DNA from: Clostridiaceae bacterium
GTDB lineage: Bacteria > Bacillota > Clostridia > Lachnospirales > Lachnospiraceae
Assembly (NCBI GenBank): GCA_009911065.1
Contig: QXWR01000041.1
Span: 1-47,081 of the forward strand
DNA length: 47,081 bases
Direction of reading: 5' to 3'
The translations under genes were made by a program, and so were the position numbers. Positions 24,766-32,815 of the stretch are shown here, one piece after another (within the stretch, counting starts at the first letter, position 1; each line of letters opens with the position of its first letter). The notes under the pieces are model-generated. The model did no database searches. It was given only the letters and a program-made list of their open reading frames with translations, and was not told where the DNA came from.

Positions 24766-25482
24766 TTGGAAGCGAAATACCATATGACACGGGAAGAGAA
24801 CATTTTTGTTGCCAAAAGGAATATCGTGGACTATATCTGGAAGAGCGCACGGCTGGAAGGGTTGGCCGTGACCTACCCAGACACGGAGGCCATTTATAAC
24901 GGCATGAGCGTCCAGGGGGTAAAGGTGTCTGACATTGTGGCGGTAAACAATCTGAAACACGCATGGCAGTTTGTGCTGGATACTTTGGATTATCCTACGG
25001 ATTATCCGTTTGTCTGTAAGATCAACCAGTGTGTGGGCGGCGATAACCTGATTATCCGTGCAGGATATCTGCGGAATGTGCCGGTGAGCATTGGCGGTAC
25101 AACGTGGAAGCCGGACATGCCCATAGAATCCCAGATTAAAGAGGAAATGGCGGAAATCGGACAGATAGAGAACCCGACCGACCGGGCGCTGACCATGATG
25201 CTTTACCTTGTGCGGAAGCAGATGTTTCTGGACGGCAATAAGAGGACATCCATGCTGGCAGGCAACCATGTGATGATTTCAAACGGGTGCGGCATTATTT
25301 CCGTTCCCATTGAATTACAGCCAGCCTTTACAGGGCTGTTGATACAGTTTTATGAATCCAATGACATGACGGAGATCAAACAGTTTCTGTATGAGAACTG
25401 TATTGACGGTATTGAATTTACCCATTTGCCGGAGCAGGAAGCAGAGCACGGGCAGGAGAACCTGCAGGGATGGGAGCGGTGA
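24766..25482 (+). CDS. Fic-like protein with altered active-site motif
   Basis: About 238 residues from TTG 24766, 6 bases after AGAGAGGTG. The C-terminal half has the Fic/DOC signature as FLDGNKRTSMLAGN at ~153-166. The residues before it read K-Q-M instead of the usual H-P, so the catalytic histidine is replaced (Gln at that position). The N-terminal half (REENIFVAKRNIVDYIWKSA) is Fic-like and keeps the inhibitory-type start. Normal Fic enzymes transfer AMP or a phosphate to target proteins; this one may be inactive, or a binding protein. It shares a transcription unit with the FMN reductase and is followed by a terminator. Confidence 0.75.
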   Translation: MEAKYHMTREENIFVAKRNIVDYIWKSARLEGLAVTYPDTEAIYNGMSVQGVKVSDIVAVNNLKHAWQFVLDTLDYPTDYPFVCKINQCVGGDNLIIRAGYLRNVPVSIGGTTWKPDMPIESQIKEEMAEIGQIENPTDRALTMMLYLVRKQMFLDGNKRTSMLAGNHVMISNGCGIISVPIELQPAFTGLLIQFYESNDMTEIKQFLYENCIDGIEFTHLPEQEAEHGQENLQGWER

Positions 25483-25508
25483 AACAAAAGCAGCGGAAAG
25501 ATTTCAGG

Positions 25509-25544
25509 GGAAGTATCGTGGGAGACTATGGTACTTCCTTTTTT
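25509..25544 (+). terminator. intrinsic terminator after the Fic-like gene
   Basis: GGAAGTATC (25509-25517) pairs with GGTACTTCC (25530-25538) including a G-U pair, followed by TTTTTT (25539-25544). Confidence 0.8.
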
Positions 25545-25603
25545 CGCTTTTCGGGAGCGGAGCGACCTTTTCCCCGATGCCACGCAGAGGGGACACATAC
25601 GCT

Positions 25604-25684
25604 CAAAATCGGAGATTTTGGAGTTAAGGCAGGAATAGGTTTGTGAAACAAACCGGGGAAACACCGTACAGGCAAAGCCTGTAC
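25604..25684. repeat. three consecutive short-loop hairpins, possible oriT
   Basis: Three perfect hairpins follow one another, each with a 3-base loop: CAAAATC-gga-GATTTTG (25604-25620), GGTTTGT-gaa-ACAAACC (25638-25654) and GTACAGGC-aaa-GCCTGTAC (25666-25684, 8-bp stem). They lie in a ~300-base gene-free gap (25483-25780) upstream of the RHH relaxosome-type gene and the relaxase. That position and the dense secondary structure would suit an origin of transfer or a single-strand initiation site. No nick site was identified. Confidence 0.5.
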
Positions 25685-25744
25685 CCTTGTTAAATATCAA
25701 ACTGCACTGTTAAAAATTGACTAAAGAGAGGATAGAAGGCAAGG

Positions 25745-25774
25745 GGCAGGCGGCAGTGGGTATTGCCGCCTGCC
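25745..25774 (-). terminator. hairpin at the 3' end of the minus-strand gene
   Basis: A perfect 11-bp stem GGCAGGCGGCA / TGCCGCCTGCC with an 8-base loop, 6 bases beyond the stop of the gene at 25781-26152. No clear T-run on that strand, so termination is likely but not certain. Confidence 0.55.
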
Positions 25775-25780
25775 ACAGGT

Positions 25781-26152
25781 TCAGGTGATGTCTTTGGAGG
25801 ACATCAGCTGTTCGGCCAGAGGCCGGTACTCCGGCAGCTTTAAAAGGAATGGCTCCAGACGCCGTTTAAGTTCGGCAATCTCCAGGGGATTGGCGCTTGG
25901 CAGACCATCCTCATTTCCAGTCAGTTCAAAAACATCCAGGGAGATTTCAGAGAAGAGCTTTTCAAACAGTTCCTCGCCGGTCTCCATGAGATAGGCATCG
26001 GGATCATGGCCTGTTTCAAAAGGAGTGAGGTCAAGATAGATATATCCGGCTTTTTCTGACCATACGATATCCAGGTGTGTACTGGCATGGATGTAATCTT
26101 TGAATACAGCTATGATATGTTCCAGTTCTTTCCTTGTTTCTTTTCTGCTCAT
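25781..26152 (-). CDS. hypothetical protein on the minus strand
   Basis: A 123-residue acidic protein. The ATG at 26152 has AAAGGAA at good distance on the minus strand; the longer frame upstream lacks a site. The N-terminus is helical and basic, followed by an acidic alpha/beta body (HLDIVWSEKAGYIYLDLTPF ...). It is one of only three minus-strand genes and stands alone between the hairpin cluster and the relaxosome gene. Function unknown. Confidence 0.65.
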   Translation of the reverse strand: MSRKETRKELEHIIAVFKDYIHASTHLDIVWSEKAGYIYLDLTPFETGHDPDAYLMETGEELFEKLFSEISLDVFELTGNEDGLPSANPLEIAELKRRLEPFLLKLPEYRPLAEQLMSSKDIT

Positions 26153-26286
26153 AAGTTTTTCCTTTCTGTGTTCCGGCAGTTTTGGTTGTGGAATACAGGG
26201 ATATGATACCGCAGGATTGGAAAAAAGGGAATGTACTGGGAAGTGCGGGCAGGACACAAAATAATTCACAGACGAGGAGGCAGGCT

Positions 26287-26763
26287 ATGGCAAAACGGGA
26301 CGACCGCATCATCACTTCGGTCTATCTGACAAAGGAGATGTGCAGCCAGATTGACAAGATGGCGGACAGGGGGCATATCTCCCGGAATGAACAGATCCGG
26401 CGCTACATTGAGAAGGGGCTGGCGGTGGAGGGGTACAGCCAGGACATCGATCTGATCGCAGGCATCATCCGGCAGGAGGTGCAGGCGGTCTACCATATCG
26501 AGGACATCAGGGCGGTGGTGGAACAGCAGGCCAACCGCATTGCAAAGATGCACATGAAATCCGGCAAGGTGGATGCGGCGGCTTTCTTTCTGCTGGTGAA
26601 GGTGCTGATGAACGTGGCCCATGAGGGGACGGAAGAACAGTTCGACCAGATGCTGTCGGAGGCGGTGGCTCTGGGGGTGGACTATATGCAGAAGAAGGAC
26701 TTCCAGATCAACAGCTTCCTGGCGGACAGCGGCAGCCTGCGCCGGATTGCGGATAAGCTGTGA
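26287..26763 (+). CDS. ribbon-helix-helix protein, MobC-like relaxosome component
   Basis: A 158-residue protein with GAGGAGG before its ATG. Residues ~5-45 fit a ribbon-helix-helix DNA-binding domain: a strand (DRIITSVYLTKEM), then helices with ISRNEQIRRYIEKGL. The C-terminal part (~60-158) is helical and probably oligomerises. Such RHH proteins bind near oriT and recruit the relaxase. Here the gene lies two genes after the hairpin cluster and four before the relaxase gene, in the same direction. A role as a plain transcription repressor remains possible. Confidence 0.75.
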   Translation: MAKRDDRIITSVYLTKEMCSQIDKMADRGHISRNEQIRRYIEKGLAVEGYSQDIDLIAGIIRQEVQAVYHIEDIRAVVEQQANRIAKMHMKSGKVDAAAFFLLVKVLMNVAHEGTEEQFDQMLSEAVALGVDYMQKKDFQINSFLADSGSLRRIADKL

Positions 26764-26875
26764 CAGGGGAAGGAACATCATCTGCAGCATTAAGGAACCG
26801 ATCACAGTCGTTGAGTGGAGGGAATCCATAGAAAAAGAAACTTATGAGAATGAACAGGAAAGGGAAAGAGGAGAT

Positions 26876-27892
26876 ATGACAGGCTTTGAAAAATTTCAGC
26901 AGAAAGTAAAGGACGGGATTCTTGCGTATATGCCGGAAGAATACCGGGACGCAACGGTGGAGATCATCCATGCAAAAAGGAACAATGACCAGGAACAGGT
27001 GGGCATAATGATAAAAAGCGAGGGGCAGGAAGTGGCCGCCAGGATATATCTGGATGAGTATTATGCAAGATTCCCGGACTGGGTATCAGATGAAACGATG
27101 TTAAAGACGATTGCGGGAGATTATCTGGAAAATGACTTAAAAAGGAAATGGGTGGAAACTGTGAAGGAATCCGTAAAAGACTTTGACTCCATAAAAGGGA
27201 ATATCCGGGTACAGGTGGTGAACCGGGATATGAACCGGGAAAGCCTGCAGAATTGTCCGAAAAAAGAGGTTGAAGGCACGGATCTTCTGGCAGTATTCCG
27301 CATCCTGTTTTTTGAGCAGGGAAAGGAGTGTGCAAATGCCCTTGTAACGGATGCGCTCATGGAAACATGGGGCATGGATGTGGAATCTTTGTATGAGACG
27401 GCCCTGAACAATACGGCTGCCCAGGCGCCTGCCCGGATCAACAGTATGATGTCTGTGTTTTTTGACGGGGAGGAACCGCTGGAGCTGGAAGAGGTATTCC
27501 GTGAGGAAGGGCTGTATATCCTGTCAAACCCGCAAAAAGACTATGGAGCGGCAACCATGCTGTATCCGGGGCTTTTACAGTCCATTGCAGAGAGTACCCA
27601 GTCCGGTTTTTATATCCTGCCAAGCAGTATCCATGAGGTGCTGCTTATCAAAGAGGACAATGGTATGGACGCGAAGGAACTACAGAGCATAGTGATGGAT
27701 ATCAACCAGAGGGAAGTGCTGCCCCAGGAAGTCCTGTCAAATCAGGTGTACTTTTATAACGGAAAAGAGCAGAAGATTTCCCTGGCTTTGTCCCCGGAGG
27801 AAACCAGGGAGCTGGCCGGGAACAGAGAAATGGTTTCTGCCGGATATGAGGGAATGGAAACCGAAAGCATGGAAGAGGAAATGGAGAGATAG
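26876..27892 (+). CDS. DUF5688-like ICE protein
   Basis: About 338 residues from ATG 26876, after AGAGGAG. The N-terminal ~90 residues describe an aspartate-rich alpha/beta unit (MTGFEKFQQKVKDGI, then RIYLDEYYARFPDWVSD). The later part includes QKDYGAATMLYPGLLQSIAE and SSIHEVLLIKEDNGM, typical of DUF5688 proteins that accompany Firmicute ICEs. Soluble, no catalytic motif seen. The tail repeats M-E-E-E-M-E-R, like other genes in this operon. The family name is from memory of the pattern. Confidence 0.7.
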   Translation: MTGFEKFQQKVKDGILAYMPEEYRDATVEIIHAKRNNDQEQVGIMIKSEGQEVAARIYLDEYYARFPDWVSDETMLKTIAGDYLENDLKRKWVETVKESVKDFDSIKGNIRVQVVNRDMNRESLQNCPKKEVEGTDLLAVFRILFFEQGKECANALVTDALMETWGMDVESLYETALNNTAAQAPARINSMMSVFFDGEEPLELEEVFREEGLYILSNPQKDYGAATMLYPGLLQSIAESTQSGFYILPSSIHEVLLIKEDNGMDAKELQSIVMDINQREVLPQEVLSNQVYFYNGKEQKISLALSPEETRELAGNREMVSAGYEGMETESMEEEMER

Positions 27893-27901
27893 GAGAGAAT
27901 G

Positions 27902-28453
27902 ATGGATCAGGCACAACGCTATAAGGAGCTGGCCGCACGGACGGAGGGAAAGACATTGGATTCCTCTTACCATGCGGCTTTTTATCTGCTCTCTTGTGAG
28001 CAGGGGATATTTGATGTGGCAAAGAAGCATGTAAACGCTATGGGCATTGGCTTTGACGGCCTGAAACGCTCCCTGCGGGGCTTTGACGAGACCAGCCTGC
28101 AGATAGTGGAGATTGCGCACAACCTGTTTAAATGGACGGGGAAGTGTAAGGTGACGCCTTTTGATATTTCCCGCATGGGATATCCTTACATGGAACAGGT
28201 CTGCAACGCCATCTGGATTGCGTCCGGTGAGGTGAAAGTGCAGATACGGGACGCAGAGAACAGGGAGCCGGAGCTGTTTCTGGACAGCAAGCCGTATCAG
28301 CGGACACAGCGGCTGCATAGCAGGATGGAGCAGATGTATACAGAGATGCTGGAATCGTCGGAAGATATGGGAATGGGGATGGGGGAGCAGAATGGAGGGA
28401 TAGGGATTGAAATGTTTGGGGAGCCGGACGAGGACATGGAAATGGAACGGTAA
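27902..28453 (+). CDS. conserved ICE hypothetical protein
   Basis: About 183 residues from ATG 27902 (ATG 27899 also possible); TAGGAGAG precedes it. The N-terminal ~100 residues are helical with a conserved-looking HAAFYLLSCEQGIFDVAKKH block. The C-terminus is a low-complexity Met/Gly/Glu stretch (GMGMGEQNGG) ending DMEMER. Similar small proteins sit beside DUF5688 genes in related ICEs. Function unknown. Confidence 0.65.
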   Translation: MDQAQRYKELAARTEGKTLDSSYHAAFYLLSCEQGIFDVAKKHVNAMGIGFDGLKRSLRGFDETSLQIVEIAHNLFKWTGKCKVTPFDISRMGYPYMEQVCNAIWIASGEVKVQIRDAENREPELFLDSKPYQRTQRLHSRMEQMYTEMLESSEDMGMGMGEQNGGIGIEMFGEPDEDMEMER

Positions 28454-28464
28454 AGGAGGCGCTT

Positions 28465-28962
28465 ATGATAACAGCAGTATTGGAGCATCGGGGGAATACC
28501 CTGGTGGTGGAGCTGCCCCGCAGGCTGTATGAACTTCAGAAAGATTTATCCAGTATCGGCATTACATGGCAGGCTTCGTCCCTGCCAGTTTCCGGCACAG
28601 GAAATATCCGGGTAAAGCTGGAGGCAAAGGAACCTGTGGGGGAGATGGTGCTCTCCCGAATGGAATGTGTGGATCTGTTCCTGGAATTAAACAGGGTATG
28701 TCAGGAGATCCAAAAAGTTTGTCCTTATGGTTATGATGAATTTCTGGATATGCTGTCCCCGAAAAGCGACCCGGCCTGCGACCGTTACCTTTTTTACAGA
28801 ACCTATGAATCGGCGCTGCCCAGTACGGCCACAGGGCTTAGGTATCTGGAGGAAGAAACAGAGCGTTACCGCACCACCATGGAGAACTATCAACATGCCT
28901 GCCGGATAGAGGAAGAAGAGGAAGCAGGAGAAACCAGTGAGGAATGGGAGGAAGAGAGGTGA
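28465..28962 (+). CDS. conserved ICE hypothetical protein
   Basis: A 165-residue acidic protein with AAAGGAGG before its ATG. The first ~60 residues are beta-rich (AVLEHRGNTLVVELPRRLYE). A cysteine-containing middle and a Glu-rich tail (EEEEEAGETSEEWEEER) follow. Acidic DNA-mimic antirestriction proteins can look like this, but no ArdA motif was seen. It is the last gene before the relaxase and overlaps the relaxase ribosome site. Confidence 0.65.
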   Translation: MITAVLEHRGNTLVVELPRRLYELQKDLSSIGITWQASSLPVSGTGNIRVKLEAKEPVGEMVLSRMECVDLFLELNRVCQEIQKVCPYGYDEFLDMLSPKSDPACDRYLFYRTYESALPSTATGLRYLEEETERYRTTMENYQHACRIEEEEEAGETSEEWEEER

Positions 28963-28968
28963 TAGCCT

Positions 28969-30201
28969 ATTTCCCTGTTAGTCTATAAGCAGCGGTTCCA
29001 AAACCCCAACTATAAAAGCACAGCCAGCAAAAATTATGCCCATGTGCGCTATATCGCCACCCGACCCAGAGTGGCAAAGAATGAGGGCATGAACCATGGA
29101 CTGTTCGGCTGCCTGAAGCCGGGGACATCCCTGACGGAGTTTCAGGACTGGAAGGACGTGGCGCGGCTGGTCTATCAGAACTCCCGGCGGCATGTCACCA
29201 TGTACCGCAGCGTGGTTTCCTTTGGGGAGGACACGGCAAAGGAGCTGTTACTGACGGACAAAAAAGCATGGGAGAGGTATATTGAGAACCACATCCGTAC
29301 TATTGCGGAGAAGAACGGCATTCGGCGGGAACATTTCCAGTGGGCGGCGGCTCTGCACAGGGAGAAGAGCCATCCCCATCTCCATGTGGTATTCTGGGAT
29401 GATTCCGATGAGAAGGCTAAGATTAAGAACCCCTTTACCCATCCATCTGTCCCAAATAACATCCGCAGGCAGATGATAAAGGACACCTTTGCCGGCCGGA
29501 TACGGGCTTATGGGGAGGAAAAGACAAAAGCGGCGGCTGACCTGCGAAAGATCAGCGACAGCCTGGTGGATGACTTCGAGCGCCATATCCGTCTGCTGGG
29601 AAATAAGAGATACCAGAAACTCCGGGAGGAATATGACCTAAATGCAGAGCTGGCAGAAGATTTTGATTTTTCCGACCACACACTGAATGAAACTGCCGAC
29701 CGGGTTTTCCGCCTGAAATCCGCATTACCCACAAAGGGCAGGATTGCTTACCAGCTGCTTTCGGAGGAGCTGAAAAAACAGGTGGATGCGCTTACGGCTT
29801 ATCTGCTCTCTAATGTACCGGAACTGAAAAAACTGCGGACAGACTATGTGGAGAGCAAAATGAAGATGGTACATCTGTACGGGGGCAGCGAGGAATACCT
29901 TTCATCCCAGAGAAAGAGGTTTGAGGCCGAGGCGGACAAGATTATTGCAAACCGGATTCTGGGGATGGTAAAGACCTTAAACCGTCTGGATGACGAGGAC
30001 AGGGCGGCGGAGTACCGGGAGGGACGGAAGAAATACTATGTGGAGCAGATGGTGTTGGAGATGCTTGACATGCTCTCTTCCCTGGTGGATACCAACTGCT
30101 GCCAATATGATGATTTTGAGAAAGCATGGCAGGGGGAACTGTCTAAGGAGGCCAGAAAAGAATTGTATCTGAAATATCAGGATAAAGGGTATGAACATTA
30201 G
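28969..30201 (+). CDS. MobP-type relaxase, probable ATT start
   Basis: About 410 residues. The frame opens after a TAG at 28963. GAGAGG (28954-28959) points to ATT 28969 (spacing 9) as initiator; GTG 29044 would cut off the conserved N-terminus (LVYKQRFQNPNYKS ... YAHVRYIATRP). Residues ~130-140 carry the metal-binding histidines HPHLHVVF after HFQWAAALHREKS, a MobP/MobP3-like relaxase signature. The N-terminal tyrosines of YAHVRY are candidates for the nucleophile. It would nick oriT and pilot single-stranded DNA to the VirD4-type coupling protein at 34121. The C-terminal 200 residues are helical. Confidence 0.9.
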   Translation: MSLLVYKQRFQNPNYKSTASKNYAHVRYIATRPRVAKNEGMNHGLFGCLKPGTSLTEFQDWKDVARLVYQNSRRHVTMYRSVVSFGEDTAKELLLTDKKAWERYIENHIRTIAEKNGIRREHFQWAAALHREKSHPHLHVVFWDDSDEKAKIKNPFTHPSVPNNIRRQMIKDTFAGRIRAYGEEKTKAAADLRKISDSLVDDFERHIRLLGNKRYQKLREEYDLNAELAEDFDFSDHTLNETADRVFRLKSALPTKGRIAYQLLSEELKKQVDALTAYLLSNVPELKKLRTDYVESKMKMVHLYGGSEEYLSSQRKRFEAEADKIIANRILGMVKTLNRLDDEDRAAEYREGRKKYYVEQMVLEMLDMLSSLVDTNCCQYDDFEKAWQGELSKEARKELYLKYQDKGYEH

Positions 30202-30306
30202 ACCAGAGGATGAACGGATACCGGATAACATGCTGTGGTAAATGCCGTAAGTATTCTGGCTTTTCCAAGTGGCACTTTAAATATAATCAGCAGGAAGGAG
30301 ATATAA

Positions 30307-30990
30307 ATGAAAAGCAAGACGGAATTTTACCAGGCGTTTTTTGAGACACTGGAGAAAAAGGGGTTTTCTATCCGGCCGCCGTCCTCACCTGATTATGTGG
30401 CAGACATTTACCACAAGAACCGGCAGATCGCTTTTTATGGAAGGCAGGATGCCATTATTAAAAATCCTTTTGTGGAAGTGGAGGAAAAGCTGATGGAGCG
30501 GCTGCAGGCGCTGGCAAAGTCCACGGCTATCAGCTGCGGCATCTGTTCTGACCGGCCTTATGATGAAACAGCCACCCAGGATAAAAGCGGCCTGGTGAAG
30601 ATCAACGAACACAATGGTGTGGTCCTGGTGTGCAAGCAGCACCCAATCTTTGATTATGTATTGTCTACTTACCGGAAGGATATGGAGCATGGAGGCGCGC
30701 CCATCCAGAGACAGTATTTTTATAACCGGGAGGCGGCTTTTGAGGATTTTGCCCTGCGGAGCGGCCTGGTGGACGAGAAAAAACTGTTTACTGAAACAGA
30801 ACTCAGGATTCTCCATGCGGGGCTGGTGAAGCTGCGGACGGAGGATCAGGAACTGGATCAGGACGGCATGGAATCCGTGGCGGCGCTGGTGGGGCGGATT
30901 GAGGACATTGTGCCGGAACTGGGGAAAAAGGAGAGGACATTTGATTTTATGAAACTGTTTTCGCCCCTTGAAAATGTGAGGGAACGGTAG
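30307..30990 (+). CDS. conserved ICE hypothetical protein
   Basis: A 227-residue soluble protein with AAGGAGA before its ATG. The middle has a C-G-I-C motif (ISCGICSDRPYD at ~75) but no second cysteine pair. The C-terminal third is helical. A TATAAT at 30282-30287 could give it its own promoter, though its -35 is poor. It follows the relaxase by ~100 bases, so it may belong to the mobilisation unit. Not recognised. Confidence 0.65.
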   Translation: MKSKTEFYQAFFETLEKKGFSIRPPSSPDYVADIYHKNRQIAFYGRQDAIIKNPFVEVEEKLMERLQALAKSTAISCGICSDRPYDETATQDKSGLVKINEHNGVVLVCKQHPIFDYVLSTYRKDMEHGGAPIQRQYFYNREAAFEDFALRSGLVDEKKLFTETELRILHAGLVKLRTEDQELDQDGMESVAALVGRIEDIVPELGKKERTFDFMKLFSPLENVRER

Positions 30991-31077
30991 AAAAGGGCTG
31001 CGGGGCGGTACTTTGGGGGCTGTATGTGTTTGGCGGCTGTCCTGCCGGGGTAAGGGCAGACTGTCATGGCAGAACGG

Positions 31078-31389
31078 TCAGCTTTTTAAGAGTCTTGCCA
31101 TCTGGAGCAGAGCCTGTGCTTTTTCTTCCGGCAGGACACGGACATTTTCCAGAAGTTCCCGCTCAAAATCGGATGGGTACATCACTTCGGTATCCTCATT
31201 CAGAAATTCAGGGAGCGTGGCACCGAGGCAGGAGAGCAGTTTCTCCAGGATGTAGACGGAGGGCTGGTTTTCACCCCGCTCAATCTTGTGGATATAATTT
31301 TCGGACACATCGGATTCTTTGGAAAGACGGTATACGCTGAACCCTTTGTCGGTCCGCAGCTTTCGGAAACGGTTTGGAATATCGATCAT
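31078..31389 (-). CDS. XRE-family (HTH_3) transcriptional regulator
   Basis: A 103-residue protein on the minus strand, start ATG 31389 preceded by AAAGGGTGA. Residues ~5-60 form a lambda-repressor-type helix-turn-helix (RLRTDKGFSVYRLSKESDVS then YIHKIERGENQPSVYILEKL), followed by a short helical dimerisation tail. It is a small ICE repressor, perhaps controlling the transfer or mobilisation genes. A long structured leader with hairpins and repeats lies upstream (31421-31542), so its own expression may be controlled at the RNA level. Confidence 0.9.
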   Translation of the reverse strand: MIDIPNRFRKLRTDKGFSVYRLSKESDVSENYIHKIERGENQPSVYILEKLLSCLGATLPEFLNEDTEVMYPSDFERELLENVRVLPEEKAQALLQMARLLKS

Positions 31390-31420
31390 GGCTGTCACCC
31401 TTTCTTGTCTGTAGAGATTT

Positions 31421-31542
31421 GCAGTATTGGAAACCTGCCGGTCTGTCGTTAAATCAGCAGGCTTGCTGTATTGGAAATCTTTCAAAATCAGACTCCAGAC
31501 CTTCGGTCTGTCGTTGAATCAGTAGGCTCTGCCTACTGATTC
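31421..31542. repeat. imperfect tandem repeat with hairpins, upstream of XRE gene
   Basis: Two related units (31421-31463 and 31465-31528) share a G-C-(A/T)-GTATTGGAAA start and the block CGGTCTGTCGTT(A/G)AATCAG(C/T)AGGCT. Unit 2 contains CAGACC-TTC-GGTCTG (stable cUUCGg-type loop) and is followed by GAATCAGTAGGC-tct-GCCTACTGATTC (31516-31542), a 12-bp stem. This region is the likely 5' leader of the minus-strand regulator. Attenuator or operator roles are both possible. Confidence 0.55.
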
Positions 31543-31631
31543 ATATTATGGGTGATAGCCAAACAAAAGATAATACAAATAAAATGGTTGAAATTACAGA
31601 TATATTATTGTATTATGGAAGAACGGGACGA

Positions 31632-31665
31632 GAAAACAGCCCCGCCGCCGGAGCGGAAGGGCTGT
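31632..31665 (-). terminator. terminator of the RHH gene, minus strand
   Basis: On the minus strand ACAGCCC (31665-31659) pairs with GGGCTGT (31642-31636) around an inner GC helix, followed by TTTT (31635-31632). It overlaps the last base of the RHH stop codon. Confidence 0.65.
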
Positions 31666-31853
31666 CAGTCATGGTCTTTGGGGACAGGCGGCCGGATCTC
31701 GCCTTCTGCCTGCTCCACTTCTCTGATATGTTTTAACAGGACATATTCGATATAGTTCGTCATGGAGCGGTGCTGTGCGGTGGAAAGCGCCCCGATCTTG
31801 TCAAAAACCTCATCTTCCAGTCTCAGGGTAAATACCCGTTTGTTTGTAGCCAT
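31665..31853 (-). CDS. ribbon-helix-helix (Arc/MetJ-type) DNA-binding protein
   Basis: About 62 residues on the minus strand. The ATG at 31853 has GGAGG 9-10 bases upstream; the longer frame to 31880 lacks a site. The sequence is a single RHH domain: strand KRVFTLRLEDEVFDKI, then helix with MTNYIEYVLLKHI, and a short charged tail. It resembles small antitoxin or copy-control repressors, but no toxin gene adjoins it. A CACTTA/TAAGTG inverted repeat between it and the divergent gene at 31975 is a likely operator, so it may control both directions. Confidence 0.8.
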   Translation of the reverse strand: MATNKRVFTLRLEDEVFDKIGALSTAQHRSMTNYIEYVLLKHIREVEQAEGEIRPPVPKDHD

Positions 31854-31919
31854 AAAATATATCCTCCACTTACTTGTCATTAGATATATTTTATGGTATT
31901 CTTTGTAACTATTATACAG

Positions 31920-31938
31920 TCACTTAACAGCTAAGTGA
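31920..31938. promoter_or_regulatory. inverted-repeat operator between divergent genes
   Basis: TCACTTA (31920-31926) and TAAGTGA (31932-31938) form a 7-bp inverted repeat with a 5-base centre. A related half-site (CACTTA) occurs near 31869. TATAAT on the minus strand lies just beside it. This is the expected place for RHH autoregulation. Confidence 0.45.
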
Positions 31939-31974
31939 TAGCAGATTAAGCTAAAAGAAAAGGAGAGTGATGCT

Positions 31975-32808
31975 ATGCACCAGCCACCACAGGGGGAATC
32001 CATCTGGGGAACCATCAATACCTGCGTGGAGATCGCGCTGAACGTCTACATGATCGTGGCCGTGGACGGGCAGGGCATTGAGCGGGAGGGTGTCATGGTA
32101 CGGAAAAATGCCGTGAAGGATACCCTTTCGGAGAAAGCCGCCGCTATGGGGCGGGAGGACGGGGACTGGCTGTGTTTTGACGAGGACAAAAAGGACATCC
32201 CCGTATATGAGGTGCTGCAGCGGCGTATGGCGCTGTGCAGGCGGATGGAGTCTGTCGTGATGAAGCAGATGGAGGAGATCAGGAGGGATGGAAAGCTGTC
32301 CCTGACGGACTATTTCGGGGAGTGCGCGCCGCCGGAGGAGACCCCTGCCGGACAGGTGGATGACAGGCTTCATGTGCGGAACGGCATTTACATGACCCAG
32401 GATAAAGAGAGCCTGAAATTTGCCGTCCACGAGGCAGTGGCAGACAACTTTATGTCGCCTATGGCGGCGGAATGTGGGAGCAGGCAGGGAGACTACCTGT
32501 TTTACGATACCGCATCCAGCGCCGTCATGCTGAATGAACTGAAGAACGTGTTTGACGAGGTATCGGCGCTGGTTATTTCCGAGGACAGCCTGTATGCCAC
32601 CCTGGACCAGAAATTTCCTGCCTACAAACAGCTGTACAATGCCTGTGTGCCGAAAGAGGAACAGATACCGGAGGCGGATGCCCCGGCAGAGTTATTCCTT
32701 GCGGTGCAGCTGGAAGCGGCCGGGGACAGGGAGGAACCGGAGAGCCGGCCCGAAGAAGAGGAAAGGTTGGAAGAATTTGGCGAACAGATCGACTATGATA
32801 TCCGATAG
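31975..32808 (+). CDS. conserved ICE hypothetical protein
   Basis: A 277-residue protein with AAAGGAGAG before its ATG. No membrane helix is certain; the N-terminal IALNVYMIVAVDG is a short hydrophobic strand. The middle (~85-130) is helical with charged heptads, and the C-terminus is strongly acidic. It may share the operator at 31920 with the divergent RHH gene and lies in an operon with the SymE-SLOG gene. Function unknown. Confidence 0.7.
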   Translation: MHQPPQGESIWGTINTCVEIALNVYMIVAVDGQGIEREGVMVRKNAVKDTLSEKAAAMGREDGDWLCFDEDKKDIPVYEVLQRRMALCRRMESVVMKQMEEIRRDGKLSLTDYFGECAPPEETPAGQVDDRLHVRNGIYMTQDKESLKFAVHEAVADNFMSPMAAECGSRQGDYLFYDTASSAVMLNELKNVFDEVSALVISEDSLYATLDQKFPAYKQLYNACVPKEEQIPEADAPAELFLAVQLEAAGDREEPESRPEEEERLEEFGEQIDYDIR

Positions 32809-32815
32809 AAATTCC

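Noticed and set aside
24499..25269. 256-codon open frame on the minus strand
   Set aside because: Antisense to the FMN reductase and Fic-like genes; no motif or start signal.
25604..25684. Hairpins as a CRISPR or REP array
   Set aside because: The three hairpins have different sequences and no equal spacers, so no repeat-spacer pattern exists.
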